From: Armatimonadaceae bacterium
GTDB lineage: Bacteria; Armatimonadota; Armatimonadia; Armatimonadales; Armatimonadaceae
Length of the DNA: 24,217 nucleotides
Assembly: GCA_030446525.1 (NCBI GenBank)
Contig: JAUJNC010000080.1
Location: 1-24,217 of the forward strand
Direction of reading: 5' to 3'
A program made the translations under genes and the position numbers. The notes under the pieces were generated by a model. That model was given only the letters and a program-made list of their open reading frames with translations, was not told the origin of the DNA and searched no databases. Positions 15,182-23,818 of this stretch are shown in pieces. Position 1 is the first letter of the stretch; every line of letters begins with the position of its first letter.

Positions 15182-16585
15182 CTACGACCGCATTTCGATG
15201 TAAATGGGATTGGTGAGGCCGGCAAGGCGTTTGTCGGGACGCAGGAGCCTCGGCGCGCACGTAGGAGGCGCGCGCACGGTCCACCGGCACGGCGTGGCGC
15301 AGCGTGGCGTCGTCGTTTTCGACCGGCAGCCCGACGTCGACCCGGGCCCGATGAGTCGCAGGGTCAGGCCCTTGCCGCCGACCACCCGCACCTGCACGGG
15401 GACCGTCTTGTCCGGGCCAGGGCGAACGGTATCGCCGGGCAGCGCCGCGCCCTGCACCGTGGACAGGTACAGCTTCGGGCCACCCGGCCCCTCCGACAGG
15501 AAGGCGCGTCCCCGGCGCAGCGCGTCCATCACGGCGGGCTGCGACAGGTTGTCCGCCCGGACCCAGGTGGCGGGAACCAGCGCGTCCTCGCCGCGATGGT
15601 AGTCGGTGCCGCCCAGGGCGTGGACGCGCCGCCCGGCCTTCAGCATCCTGTCCCACCAGTCCACGGCCTGACGGTCATCGGGCGTCCACGCCCCGTTCCA
15701 CACCTCGACGGCGTCGGCCTTCGCCCACTCGCCTTCCGGGTAGCGCCACGGGCACGTCGTGCAGCCGGCGCAGGGGTGGTTGATCATAAACAGCGCGCCC
15801 TGCCGGTGCGCCTCGCCGATGACCGTCCGGAGGCGCCCGTCACCGCCGTCGATGCGGAAGTCGAACCAGTGGCCGGGGCGCTGCCCGATGATGTTGGCGT
15901 GGCCGTAGGGCGAGGTGAACTCATCTCCGAAGAGCAGCAGGTGGCCGGGATGCGCGCGGGCGGCCTGGGCAAAGCGGTAATGGGCCGCGGGCGTGTTGTG
16001 ATCGGTCGAGGCCAGGAAGTGGAACCCGGCCGCCTTGTTGCGGGCCGCCAACTCTTCCAGGGTCCGCGCGCCGTCGGAGTGGAGGGTGTGCGCGTGCAGG
16101 TTGCCCGCGTACCAGCCCGGCCGGGGGTTCAGGACGCCGGGGTGGTAGGCGGGCACGGCCGGCATCCGCCGGGGCGGCCGCTTGCCGTCAAAGGAGAGCG
16201 TGACGGTGTACTGGTAGCCCAGCCCCGCCGGCGTGGACCGGATGAACCACTGGGCCAGGTGCCAGTGGCCGGCGGGGAGGGGGCCGGCCAGGTAGTACGG
16301 CGCCGTCGTCGCGAAGTCCCCGGTCAACACCAGGTCGCCGGGCATGCCGCCCTGCCAGCCCCGGAACCCCGGTCCGCCCCACCCATAGCCGCGCGGGTCG
16401 AACAGGCCATGATCCACCATGCCGCGCTGCTTCGGGTCCGGCCCGTGGTCGAACTCTTTCTTGATGGTGATGCCGGTGACGCCCTCCGGCACCTCGAACG
16501 GCAAGTAGCGGATCGACTTGGCGCTGACCGCCGCCTCCCCCGGCCCACGCCGCCCCTGGATGACGATGACCTCATCCGATCTCAT
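15182..16585 (-). CDS. PHP-domain metallohydrolase, CehA/McbA type
   Basis: About 467 residues from ATG 16585 (MRSDEVIVIQGRRGPGEA). ATG 16624 is an alternative start; neither has a clear ribosome binding site and no signal peptide is evident, so the N-terminus is uncertain. An N-terminal beta domain (KSIRYLPFEVPEGVTGITIK) precedes a PHP metallohydrolase core: NLHAHTLHSDGARTLEELAA (metal His cluster), FHFLASTDHNTPAAHYRF, LLFGDEFTSPYGHANI, ALFMINHPCAGC, ADAVEVWNGAW, RVHALGGTDYHRGEDAL. CehA/McbA proteins are phosphodiester or ester hydrolases, often carbaryl-type esterases by name. Near the C-terminus two compensating shifts (about 15349 and 15250) replace VDVGLPVENDDATLRHAVPV with an Arg/Thr/Cys-rich stretch before the normal end LTNPIYIE. 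It follows a prepilin-like gene by about 70 bases. Confidence 0.85.
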   Translation of the reverse strand: MRSDEVIVIQGRRGPGEAAVSAKSIRYLPFEVPEGVTGITIKKEFDHGPDPKQRGMVDHGLFDPRGYGWGGPGFRGWQGGMPGDLVLTGDFATTAPYYLAGPLPAGHWHLAQWFIRSTPAGLGYQYTVTLSFDGKRPPRRMPAVPAYHPGVLNPRPGWYAGNLHAHTLHSDGARTLEELAARNKAAGFHFLASTDHNTPAAHYRFAQAARAHPGHLLLFGDEFTSPYGHANIIGQRPGHWFDFRIDGGDGRLRTVIGEAHRQGALFMINHPCAGCTTCPWRYPEGEWAKADAVEVWNGAWTPDDRQAVDWWDRMLKAGRRVHALGGTDYHRGEDALVPATWVRADNLSQPAVMDALRRGRAFLSEGPGGPKLYLSTVQGAALPGDTVRPGPDKTVPVQVRVVGGKGLTLRLIGPGSTSGCRSKTTTPRCATPCRWTVRAPPTCAPRLLRPDKRLAGLTNPIYIEMRS

Positions 16586-16655
16586 AGGTTCAGCAATGAA
16601 CAGCGACGGTGACCTAAAGGCCATTATCGCCGTGGTAATAGGCACCCACAGCTCG

Positions 16656-17465
16656 TCAGTTGGCGTACTTCCAGGTTTGGGAGATCGTCCACATCGAGAA
16701 CGAGCCATCGGGCTTGAAGGTCTGCTCCGGTTTGTGCCACTTGACGTGCCCATCACAGAACAGGAAATTTGCACCGTCTGAATGGCGCGCATCCAGATTG
16801 GAAAACGCGGCTCCTTGAATACCGGGTATGGTGCGATCAAAGCGCGACGGATTGGAAGGATTCCGCGTGTACATGTTGACGACGTTGTCATCGTGGCACG
16901 GCGGATAGTAAAGCATTTGGTTGAAGTTCAGGAACTGCTCGCCGAGCAGAATGGTCGAGGCAGGCTGCGCAAAGACAGCCAGCGGGCGGAAGGAGGCAGG
17001 ATTTACCGGGCCACCTCCGGGTGGACGACTACCCACCGCCCAGTCGTTCATTCCGTAGGAGATCCGGACATAGTCGCCCGCTACGAGGCGTTTCGTGCTC
17101 ATACTGGGGCAGAGGGCGATTTTGGCTTGCGCCTCGGATGTCGGCTGGCCGATGATCCGGTTGCCTGCGTCGATGTTCTTTTTGTTTTCGGCGTAAGGCT
17201 GGATGACGGTGATCCAGGAAAACGAGGGCGCGCCCGGCACGTCTCCGCCGAACTGTTGTGAGGGAAAGGTCTCGTCGTAGTCCTGGATGTACATCATGAA
17301 GCCGTTGCCCCACTGCTTCATGTTGGACAGGCATTGAGTCTGCCGCGCCTTCTCTCTTGCCTGGGCAAAGACGGGAAAAAGGATCGCGGCGAGGATCGCT
17401 ATTATCGCGATCACGACGAGAAGCTCGATCAGCGTGAAGGCTCGGCGTGGGTGTCGGGTGAACAT
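16656..17465 (-). CDS. Prepilin-like H-X9-DG protein (intact) ahead of the PHP gene
   Basis: The intact 269-residue gene starts at ATG 17465 with AAGGAGG 9 bases upstream. It encodes [20 protein letters not shown], helix, [39 protein letters not shown], then [40 protein letters not shown] and [20 protein letters not shown], a perfect H-X9-DG. The residue before FTLIE is Ala instead of the usual Gly, as in the copy at 9198-9943; most prepilin peptidases prefer Gly, so cleavage may be less efficient or the local peptidase tolerant. A possible -10 (TACAAT, 17492-17487) lies upstream without a good -35. Confidence 0.88.
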   Translation of the reverse strand: MFTRHPRRAFTLIELLVVIAIIAILAAILFPVFAQAREKARQTQCLSNMKQWGNGFMMYIQDYDETFPSQQFGGDVPGAPSFSWITVIQPYAENKKNIDAGNRIIGQPTSEAQAKIALCPSMSTKRLVAGDYVRISYGMNDWAVGSRPPGGGPVNPASFRPLAVFAQPASTILLGEQFLNFNQMLYYPPCHDDNVVNMYTRNPSNPSRFDRTIPGIQGAAFSNLDARHSDGANFLFCDGHVKWHKPEQTFKPDGSFSMWTISQTWKYAN

Positions 17466-17619
17466 GTTGGCCCCTCCTTGGTAGGAATTGTATCGTGTTT
17501 TTCCATGGCAAGATTAAGGGAGTGTTAATTGTTTTCCTTCTCCGCGTTGGTGTGGGTCAGGATCAGGAGGGTCCGACTCGCGCCGTGTCGCTCACCGACC
17601 CGGCAACAAACGCCAGACA

Positions 17620-18486
17620 CTACCCGACGATCAGGAAGACCACGCCCAGCGCCATGGCGCCGGCGGCCAACAGGCGGCGTCGGGCGTTGCCTTCGGCCAG
17701 CAGGCGGCTTCCCATGGCCGCGCCGATCAGGATGCTCACTTCCCGCGCGGGGGCGATATAGCTCACGGGACTGGACACGAGGGCAACCAGGACGAGGATG
17801 TACGACAGCGGACTGAGCACGGCCACCCCGAGCGCTTCCCAGCGATAGGCGCGCCATGCCGCGCGGATCTGATCCCCACGGCCCAGCACAAACGGGCTCA
17901 GTAATCCGGTGCGGATGAGGTTCGAAGACCAGTCGAAGACGAGGGGCGGGACCAGAAACCGGCTGACAACCTGCTTGTCCCAGAGCGTATAGGCGGCAAT
18001 GCATGCCCCGGTCAGGAGGGCGTACACGACGGCATTGTAGGACTCGCCGTGTCGGCGCTGGCGCGGCCCGCCGGCGATCACAAAGACCCCCACGCCGATG
18101 AGCCCGGCGCCGATGACAGCGAGGGCGGTCGGCCGCTCCCCGAAGAACGCGATGGCCGCCGCGGTGGAGAGCAAAGGCCCCGTGCCGCGCGCCAGCGGAT
18201 AAACGAGCGAAAGGTCGCCCACGCGGTAGCCGCTTTGCAGCAGCGTGAAATAGGCGATGTGGAGCAGAGCGCTCCCCGCGATGAAGAGGACCTCCCGCGG
18301 GCCGAGACGGGGCTGCTCAAGAACGATCACGGTGATCGCGACCGGGGCGAAAAGGACGGCGCTGAGCGCGGTGAACAGCCAGACGAAGACGACGCCCCCG
18401 CTTTTTCCGGCGCGCTTGGCCAGGAGGTTCCATGTCGCGTGCAGCACGGCGGACGTCAGGACGAGCGCGAGCGCCAACGGGCTCAT
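17620..18486 (-). CDS. EamA/DMT-superfamily permease
   Basis: The intact 288-residue hydrophobic protein starts MSPLALALVLTSAVLHATWN, the typical first helix of EamA proteins, and contains about ten membrane segments in two homologous halves (ALLHIAYFTLLQSGYRVGDL, SLVYPLARGTGPLLSTAAAI, AFFGERPTALAVIGAGLIGV, then AVVYALLTGACIAAYTLWDK, SPLSYILVLVALVSSPVSYI, APAREVSILIGAAMGSRLLA). Such permeases move amino acids, nucleotide sugars or other small metabolites across the inner membrane. It starts 67 bases after the histidine phosphatase stop on the same strand and may be the last gene of the inositol oxygenase cluster. Substrate cannot be inferred from sequence alone. Confidence 0.88.
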   Translation of the reverse strand: MSPLALALVLTSAVLHATWNLLAKRAGKSGGVVFVWLFTALSAVLFAPVAITVIVLEQPRLGPREVLFIAGSALLHIAYFTLLQSGYRVGDLSLVYPLARGTGPLLSTAAAIAFFGERPTALAVIGAGLIGVGVFVIAGGPRQRRHGESYNAVVYALLTGACIAAYTLWDKQVVSRFLVPPLVFDWSSNLIRTGLLSPFVLGRGDQIRAAWRAYRWEALGVAVLSPLSYILVLVALVSSPVSYIAPAREVSILIGAAMGSRLLAEGNARRRLLAAGAMALGVVFLIVG

Positions 18487-18553
18487 CGGCGTCGTCTCAT
18501 GGCCCGGGTGGTGATACCGCCGTTTTCCACATTGACTCTATTCAATCTTCCAT

Positions 18554-19255
18554 CTAATCGAAGTTGGCCAGGATGCCCCTGGGCTGGATCGGCAGGCCCG
18601 CGGCGTACAGGTGCGAGACGTCACCCACTCCGATGCAGCGGGGAACCGCGTAGTCCGCTGAGCGCTCCTCGAACAAGACCGTCGTGACCGAGGACGGCGG
18701 CAGCCAGAAGCCGGACCACACCATCGGAAGCGGGATCTCCAACAGATGCGCCAGCCAGGCTAATCCCAGGCCCCCGTGGCAGAACACGGCGATCCTGTCG
18801 CGGTGGGGCCGCACGCAGCGGTAGCACCCACCCTCCCGCTTGTAGCCGTGCCGCTCCAGAAACCCATCCCCGTTGGCTTTGATGGCTTCGAACTTTTCCC
18901 GCAGGGCCAGATCCTCCAGGTGAGGAAGCTGGTGCCAGGTCTCGTGCGACGGATACGGCTCCTGGGCGCGGATAACTTCGCCCGGCAGGTCCCAGGCCGC
19001 TATAACGCCCTGCGGGGGGTGCTCGATGGTCCAGCCTAACTCCTGCGTCCACTCTTCGATCTCCACGGGTTTGTGCAAAAGATCCGCGGTGTACTGGGCG
19101 GTCGTCATGGCGCGGGGAAGGGGCGAGCTGTAAATGTGGTCAAGCCCATGGGCGGCCAGGCGCCGGGCCAGCGCTTGCGCCTCCAGATGCCCGGCGGCGG
19201 TTATGGTCTTGTTGGGGTAATCCGGATCGGCGTGACGGATAAGGTAGAGACGCAT
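18554..19255 (-). CDS. Histidine phosphatase superfamily protein (phosphoglycerate-mutase-like)
   Basis: The intact 233-residue protein starts at ATG 19255 with MRLYLIRHADPDYPNKTITA; Arg7-His8 is the phospho-acceptor RHx motif. Further landmarks are GHLEAQALARRLAAHGLDHI, YSSPLPRAMTTAQYTADLLH (the second Arg) and RIAVFCHGGLGLAWLAHLLE with the second catalytic His near residue 182. A central insertion of about 80 residues (EWTQELGWTIEHPPQGVIAA and KREGGCYRC) enlarges the cap and probably sets specificity. It removes phosphate from a small metabolite in the cytoplasm. It follows the glycerophosphodiesterase by 29 bases and lies two genes after inositol oxygenase, so an inositol phosphate or sugar phosphate is a plausible but unproven substrate. 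Confidence 0.88.
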   Translation of the reverse strand: MRLYLIRHADPDYPNKTITAAGHLEAQALARRLAAHGLDHIYSSPLPRAMTTAQYTADLLHKPVEIEEWTQELGWTIEHPPQGVIAAWDLPGEVIRAQEPYPSHETWHQLPHLEDLALREKFEAIKANGDGFLERHGYKREGGCYRCVRPHRDRIAVFCHGGLGLAWLAHLLEIPLPMVWSGFWLPPSSVTTVLFEERSADYAVPRCIGVGDVSHLYAAGLPIQPRGILANFD

Positions 19256-19284
19256 ACGGTTTACAGGTTTCCGGATCAGGACCC

Positions 19285-19998
19285 TTACAAGGTTTGGAGA
19301 AGGTCGGCGCGATTGCTGATGATGCCGTCCGCGCCGTCCTGGACCAGGCGGCGCATGGTCGAAAGGTCGTCCACCGTCCAGGCAAAGACGCGGACGCCGC
19401 GCGCGTGCAGCGCGCCGATGCGCTCGCCGGTCAGCAGCGGGTGTTCCCAGGTGACGGCCTTTGTGTCCAGCACGGCGAGAAACCGTTCGAAGCCGGAGCC
19501 GTCGAGCCGGGAGCGCGCGCCGTTGCCCAGCGAAAGCGAGAGCGGCAGGTCCGGGTCCAGGGCGCGGAACCGGCCCCGACTCTCGTCGCCGGCGCCCGGC
19601 ACGATCTTGGCCTCGGGCGGCAGGGCCGCCAGCGCCTCCACGACCTTCGCCTCCACGCCGCCGCCCTCGCACTTCATGTCGGCCATGACGGCGCAGCGCC
19701 CCCGCGCCCACCCCGCCAGCTCCGCCAGCGCCGGCACCCCCTCGCCCGCGCCCCGATCGAGCGCGCGCAGCTCCGCGCCCGGATGCCGGCTGATCTCGTA
19801 GCGCCGCCCGCGCGTGTCGGTGACGTGCGCGTCGTGGGCCAGGACGAGGATCCCGTCCGCGGCCTGCCGCACGTCGCACTCGACCATCGTGCAGCCCAGT
19901 TCGAGGGCGCGCCGGAACGAGCGCAGGGTGTTGGCGGGGAACTCGCGCGGCGCGCCGCGATGCCCGACTTTGTGGAGGGGCGGGGGGCTTTTTACCAC
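19285..19998 (-). CDS. Glycerophosphodiester phosphodiesterase (GDPD family)
   Basis: The intact 237-residue protein begins at GTG 19998, overlapping the inositol oxygenase stop by 7 bases, so translation is probably coupled. It contains the GDPD catalytic set: His13-Arg14 ([18 protein letters not shown]), Glu40 and Asp42 ([12 protein letters not shown]) and His55 (LAHDAHVTD), with MADMKCEG in place of the usual DIKxE strand and the C-terminal [32 protein letters not shown]. No signal peptide is visible, so it is cytoplasmic. The family splits glycerophosphodiesters into glycerol-3-phosphate and an alcohol. Beside inositol oxygenase the tempting substrate is glycerophosphoinositol, which would release inositol; this is inference. 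Confidence 0.92.
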   Translation of the reverse strand: MVKSPPPLHKVGHRGAPREFPANTLRSFRRALELGCTMVECDVRQAADGILVLAHDAHVTDTRGRRYEISRHPGAELRALDRGAGEGVPALAELAGWARGRCAVMADMKCEGGGVEAKVVEALAALPPEAKIVPGAGDESRGRFRALDPDLPLSLSLGNGARSRLDGSGFERFLAVLDTKAVTWEHPLLTGERIGALHARGVRVFAWTVDDLSTMRRLVQDGADGIISNRADLLQTL

Positions 19999-20912
19999 CG
20001 CAGGACCGGCGGGAAGTACCCGGCGATCAGCTCCCGATAGAACGGCGTGAGCCCGGCCACGTCCGGGCGCTCCTCGCTTTTGGAGTATAGATCGTAGGGG
20101 TTGAAGCGGCGCACCCAGTCGAACATCTCGCGGTCGCGGTCGTTCATCAGGTGGCCGTAGGCGCCCTCCTTATGCGCGGCGTAGAAGGAGTGGTAGCGGA
20201 TCATGTAGAGCGCTTCCGCAGGCAGGAAGTCCTTCACCACGTGGTACAGGTACTCGTCGTGGCCCCAGGACAGGTGGACGTTGTCCAGGCCGCAGCCCTC
20301 CTCGTAGATCCCGCACGGCGTCTGGTACCCAGGCACCTGCGAGTCCGGGTTGGCCGCGAAGAACTCGGGAAAGACGACCTTCTCGGAGTAGGCGCAGCCC
20401 ACGGGGAACGTGTCGCCCACGACGGCCCACTGCGGCTCGCCCCACAGGCAGAGGATCTTGCCCAGGTCGTGGATCAGCCCGGTGAGGAGGAACCAGCGCG
20501 GATGGCCGTCCTGGCGGATCGCCTCCGCCGTCTGCATCAGGTGTTCGACCTGCGAAAGGTCGGTGTCCGGGTCGCTGTCATCCACCAGCGTATTGAGGTA
20601 CTCCATCGCCTCCCAGATCCCCATCCGCCGCTTCTCTAGAGGCAGATACTGTTGTTTCTTCTCCTGCACAAAGGCGAAGGTCTGGTGCGCGTGGTTGAGC
20701 CGGTAAAACGCCTTCACGCCCGGGCGCGCTTGGGCGCGATAATCGCGGAACTCGTGCTCTTGCTTCTTCTCAGGCCCGGCGTCCTCCATCGCCAGCGCAA
20801 CGGACGAATCCGGCGCCGTTTCCGGGTAGCGGAGCTTCAGGAACTGTGCCCAATCCTCCAGGTCCGCCAAGGGCTTGTTGTCGCTTCTCGGTTCGCTTGG
20901 GGCTGCCATCAT
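19992..20912 (-). CDS. miox: Inositol oxygenase (MIOX-type, EC 1.13.99.1)
   Basis: The intact 306-residue protein starts at ATG 20912 (or the adjacent ATG 20909) with GGGAG 4-5 bases upstream. MIOX is a mixed-valence di-iron oxygenase that cleaves myo-inositol to D-glucuronate. All family iron ligands can be placed: His124 (EHLMQTAE), His148 and Asp149 (IHDLGK), His218 ([12 protein letters not shown]), His241 (MIRYHSFY) and Asp274 (FNPYDLY), with Lys152 of HDLGK. Long segments track the animal enzyme closely, for example [16 protein letters not shown] and [11 protein letters not shown]. The cytoplasmic enzyme is rare in bacteria but known in several phyla. It is first in a cluster with a glycerophosphodiesterase, a phosphatase and a permease. 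I see no adjacent iol genes, so the glucuronate route is favoured over the inositol dehydrogenase route. Confidence 0.95.
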   Translation of the reverse strand: MMAAPSEPRSDNKPLADLEDWAQFLKLRYPETAPDSSVALAMEDAGPEKKQEHEFRDYRAQARPGVKAFYRLNHAHQTFAFVQEKKQQYLPLEKRRMGIWEAMEYLNTLVDDSDPDTDLSQVEHLMQTAEAIRQDGHPRWFLLTGLIHDLGKILCLWGEPQWAVVGDTFPVGCAYSEKVVFPEFFAANPDSQVPGYQTPCGIYEEGCGLDNVHLSWGHDEYLYHVVKDFLPAEALYMIRYHSFYAAHKEGAYGHLMNDRDREMFDWVRRFNPYDLYSKSEERPDVAGLTPFYRELIAGYFPPVLRW

Positions 20913-20942
20913 CGGTCTCCCGGAAAAAGAAATGCTTCCCTC

Positions 20943-20948
20943 ATTATA
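20943..20948 (-). promoter_or_regulatory. Possible -10 of the inositol oxygenase cluster
   Basis: A perfect TATAAT (20948-20943) lies 30 bases before the ATG in the 50-base gap after the nucleotidase stop. No good -35 exists at 16-18 bases, though TTGAAA is nearby at too short a spacing. An activator-dependent promoter is possible. Confidence 0.4.
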
Positions 20949-20962
20949 CATGGGTTTTCAAC

Positions 20963-22535
20963 TCATATTTTGTTAAGCAGCCGCCCGTCGGTGACATTTC
21001 GCAAGGGGGCGTGGCCGCGCAGGAAGGCGATGGCGGCGTCACGCACGGTGGGCGCCTGGACATCGTCGGCGAGGATCTCGACGCCTTCTTTGCCCAGCAG
21101 GTAGTCCTGGAGGATGTGGGCCGCCCCGGCGACGGTGTAGGTCTGCGCGTCGTCCCGCGGCGCGCCCCCGACGGTGATCGCGGCTGCGACGCGCGGGCCG
21201 GCAACGGGAACGCGCACCGTTTCCCCGTCCAGCGCGCGGGGGCGCAGCTCGCGCAGGCGGGCGCCGGGGAGGCGGGGGCCGACGGGGTGCTGGGGGGTGT
21301 GCGCCCCGAGTCGCGCGTACAGGTCCCGCACGCGAACCGGGCCGGCGCCCAGACCCTGGGGTTGATCTGGCTGCCCGCGGCGACGGCCACGTCGGTCTTC
21401 GCCTGTCGGCGCACCGCGTCGGCCAGGAGGTTGCCCAGGGCGGTCTCGCGGCGGAGGGCCTCGCCCGCGGGCAGCGGCTCGGCGGCGGTCGTCAGGACCT
21501 CGTCGAGAACCGGGCGCAGCCGGTCGGCGAACGGGCGGTAGGCGGCGAGCACGGCAGGGTCGTCCGGTACCGCCTCGGTCAGCGACAGGAGCGGGCCGGC
21601 CGGGTAGGTGCGCCCCAGCGGCGCGCGCACCCCGTCGTGCTCCACCAGCGCCCGCCGCGCCTCGCAGGCGACGGTCGCCCGTTAATCAGCGCGACCCTGC
21701 CCTGACCGTCTGCTCCCTTGCGGACGATCAAATCAACGCGGCCGAGCGCATGCCCGTGCGCGCCGGTCTGCAGGATCAGGGTGTCGCCCACCCAGACCTG
21801 TTCCGCCAGGGTGGTGTGGGAATGCCCGCCGAGGATCACGTCGATGCCCGGCACGGCCGCGGCCAGCAGGCCGTCGGCGAGGGCGCCGAGGTGGCTCAGG
21901 GCGATCACGACATCGGCGCGCTCCTCGTCCCGGAGGCGCGGCACGAGGGCGCGGGCGGTCTCGACGGGATCGGCGAAGCGGATGCCAAGGAGGGTACGCG
22001 GCCATTCGAACTTGATCGTGTCCCGCGTCGTCAGGCCCAAGACGGCAACGCGCGCACCCTCCACCGTGCGCACGATGTAGGATATCAGCCCGCCCCACGC
22101 CTTCCCGGTGCGCTCGTCGAGGACGTTGGCGGAAAGGAAGGGGAAGCGGGCAGAGCGGAGGGCGCCCCGGAGCACGTCCTGCCCGAAGCCGAACTCGTGG
22201 TTCCCCGCGGTCGCCACATCGTAGCCGAGCGCGTTCATCGCCGAGATGCCAGGCTCCCCACGGAACGCCTTCTCTTCCGGCGTTCCGTGGATGATGTCCC
22301 CGGCGTCCATCAGGAGGACATTCGGCATCTCGGCGCGGACGCGGCGCACCAGCGTCGCGATCTTGGTCAGCCCCTGCGCCTGCCCCGGCAGGTAAACGCG
22401 CCCGTGCAGGTCGTTGGTATGGAGCAGCGTGAGGGGAATATAGCGCACTCGGCCCGTCTCCAGCGCAAAAGCAGCGGGGGCGGCACCGCTCAGCAGCGCC
22501 GCCCCCAGGAACTTTCGGCGAGTGAGGAACGCCAT
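20963..22535 (-). pseudogene. Tat-exported 5'-nucleotidase / UshA-like metallophosphoesterase, two frameshifts
   Basis: It starts at ATG 22535, overlapping the upstream prepilin-like stop by one base (TGATG). The N-terminus [20 protein letters not shown] is a twin-arginine signal. The metallophosphoesterase domain follows: Asp42-x-His44 (LLHTNDLHGRVYLPGQ), VLLMDAGDIIHGTPEEKAF, VATAGNHEFGFGQ, SANVLDERTGKAW, VIALSHLGALADGLLA and VILGGHSHTTLAEQVWVG. After a break near 21680 comes the nucleotidase C-terminal domain (GNLLADAVRRQAKTDVAVAA, GSQINPR), and after a second near 21355 VRVRDLYARLG through TYTVAGAAHILQDYLLGKEG, ending LLNKI. The family releases phosphate from nucleotides and similar esters outside the cytoplasm. 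About 520 residues when joined, normal for UshA-like enzymes. Confidence 0.85.
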
Positions 22536-23293
22536 CAGCCGCCGTACTCAGACTGAACCAACGGATCCGTGAGCGGGTGGCAGTTAGGAAAGGCCCAGTG
22601 GTAAGGCTTGTACCCTCCCCGACTGTCCCGCTCGGAATAGATGCGAATCGCCTTGACATGACCATCCGCAAAGACCATGGGCATCAGATAGCGAGGGCGA
22701 TTTTGCTCGATATTGGCGCCGCCATCTGTATGGTGCTGGGTATGCCGGTCAGAGATCATGAAGAATTGCGCCGGGTAGGTACAGGCAGCCATGGTATTGC
22801 CGTGCATCGAAGCGCGCACAGTGGTCGCCCTTCGCGCCGGGTCCGAGTCGAAGTTGAAATTCATACGGTAATCCACCGGTATGTCGTCCGGCTGCGCAGG
22901 CCAGGGCGTTGGGTTGTTTCCAGAAGTGCGTTCAGCGAAGACGTCACACTCTGGGTCATCATAGATCTTGGTGTTCTTGATATAAGATTGGATCACCTGG
23001 AAGCCGTAGTTATACTTGAGCGTAAGGTCGCCCGGGGCGGGAGAAGACGGCGGCGGGTCCGTGTAGGGATTGAGTGTGGGCACGATCAATGGCATCGTCT
23101 CGTCGTAGTCCTGGGCGTATTGCAGCATAGCTAGCCCCATCTGCTTGTTGTTGGAAAGGCACGAGGTCAGGCGCGCACGCTTGCGGGCCTGGGCGAAGAC
23201 GGGAAAAAGGATGGCGGCGAGGATCGCGATTATCGCGATCACGACGAGAAGCTCGATCAGGGTGAAGCCGCCCGACGCTCTGTGGTTTCTCAT
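22535..23293 (-). CDS. Prepilin-like protein with expanded H...DG loop, coupled to the nucleotidase
   Basis: The intact 252-residue gene starts at ATG 23293 with AAGGAG 7 bases upstream. It encodes [20 protein letters not shown], helix, [100 protein letters not shown] and [20 protein letters not shown]. The spacing between the His and DG is about 12 residues longer than the usual nine, so the motif is present but expanded. Its stop shares a base with the Tat nucleotidase start, firmly linking the two products. This suggests that the prepilin-like protein and the exported phosphoesterase are made together. Confidence 0.88.
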   Translation of the reverse strand: MRNHRASGGFTLIELLVVIAIIAILAAILFPVFAQARKRARLTSCLSNNKQMGLAMLQYAQDYDETMPLIVPTLNPYTDPPPSSPAPGDLTLKYNYGFQVIQSYIKNTKIYDDPECDVFAERTSGNNPTPWPAQPDDIPVDYRMNFNFDSDPARRATTVRASMHGNTMAACTYPAQFFMISDRHTQHHTDGGANIEQNRPRYLMPMVFADGHVKAIRIYSERDSRGGYKPYHWAFPNCHPLTDPLVQSEYGG

Positions 23294-23459
23294 AGGTTCG
23301 CTCCTTAACTGTATTACTACACTATACCCGGACGACGACCCGGTTATGTTAAGGAAACGGTAAGCGGCGGTGAGCGAGAAGACAAGGGCCCGATGGCGGG
23401 AAGGTGACCCCCGAAGACGGCTGCGTCCTCTGGTCGAGTGACGCTGGCGCGATTTTAGC

Positions 23460-23687
23460 TTAGCGGCGAGCGCTGGCGCGCAGGGATTCCCGCGCTGGGG
23501 TCAAGAAGACCTTGACGCGGCGATCCGGGCCGGCGCCGGTGATGAGCAGGCGGATGGTGCCCGAAACGGGGGCCACCAAGACGCGGCGCAGGTCGCCGTC
23601 CAGGCCCAGCACCTCCCCCTTGCGGATGGGCGCGCCATCCTGCAGGATCGAGGCGTACAGCGGGTGCAGATCGAACGTCAACGTCAT
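23460..23687 (-). CDS. Small biotinyl/lipoyl-like barrel protein
   Basis: About 75 residues from ATG 23687 ([20 protein letters not shown]). A GTG four codons earlier (23699) has GAGGTAG at 8 bases and is an equally good start. The core, [20 protein letters not shown] followed by [16 protein letters not shown] and [10 protein letters not shown], has the pattern of a barrel-sandwich hybrid fold: G-x-x-V/I-x-x-G-E, the middle turn, then V-x-A-P-x-x-G-x-I. The turn that would hold the biotin/lipoyl Lys instead has Gly-Asp-Leu-Arg, so modification is unlikely. It could be a structural adaptor. It sits between a PHP hydrolase and a prepilin-like gene. Family assignment is moderate. Confidence 0.5.
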   Translation of the reverse strand: MTLTFDLHPLYASILQDGAPIRKGEVLGLDGDLRRVLVAPVSGTIRLLITGAGPDRRVKVFLTPARESLRASARR

Positions 23688-23818
23688 GCCGTTTCTCACG
23701 GTTTTGGCTACCTCGGAAAAGAAAAACTCGGGCGGCGGTCCGAAGACACGCGTCCCCATTATCGGCGGATGGGGGCGGGCGCTTGAGGGACAAAGCTGCC
23801 GTGCGGTCGCTTCCTGCC

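Noticed and set aside
12921..15203. Long plus-strand open frame of 760 codons
   Set aside because: It is antisense to the metallophosphoesterase-propeller gene, whose motifs are complete; its own product is Arg/Ala/His-rich without any family landmark.
15114..15656. N-terminal extension of the metallophosphoesterase
   Set aside because: The extension is an off-frame reading of the PHP gene; the signal peptide, ribosome binding site and promoter fix the start at 15113.
15596..16612. Plus-strand frame opposite the PHP gene
   Set aside because: Mirror frame of a strand with complete PHP metal motifs.
19992..20912. Generic HD-domain phosphohydrolase
   Set aside because: The His-Asp pair fits HD proteins, but the whole set of iron ligands and the [16 protein letters not shown] block are specific to inositol oxygenase.
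6908..23293. Type IV pilus or type II secretion locus
   Set aside because: Only prepilin-like proteins occur; no assembly ATPase, platform protein, secretin or prepilin peptidase gene is present.
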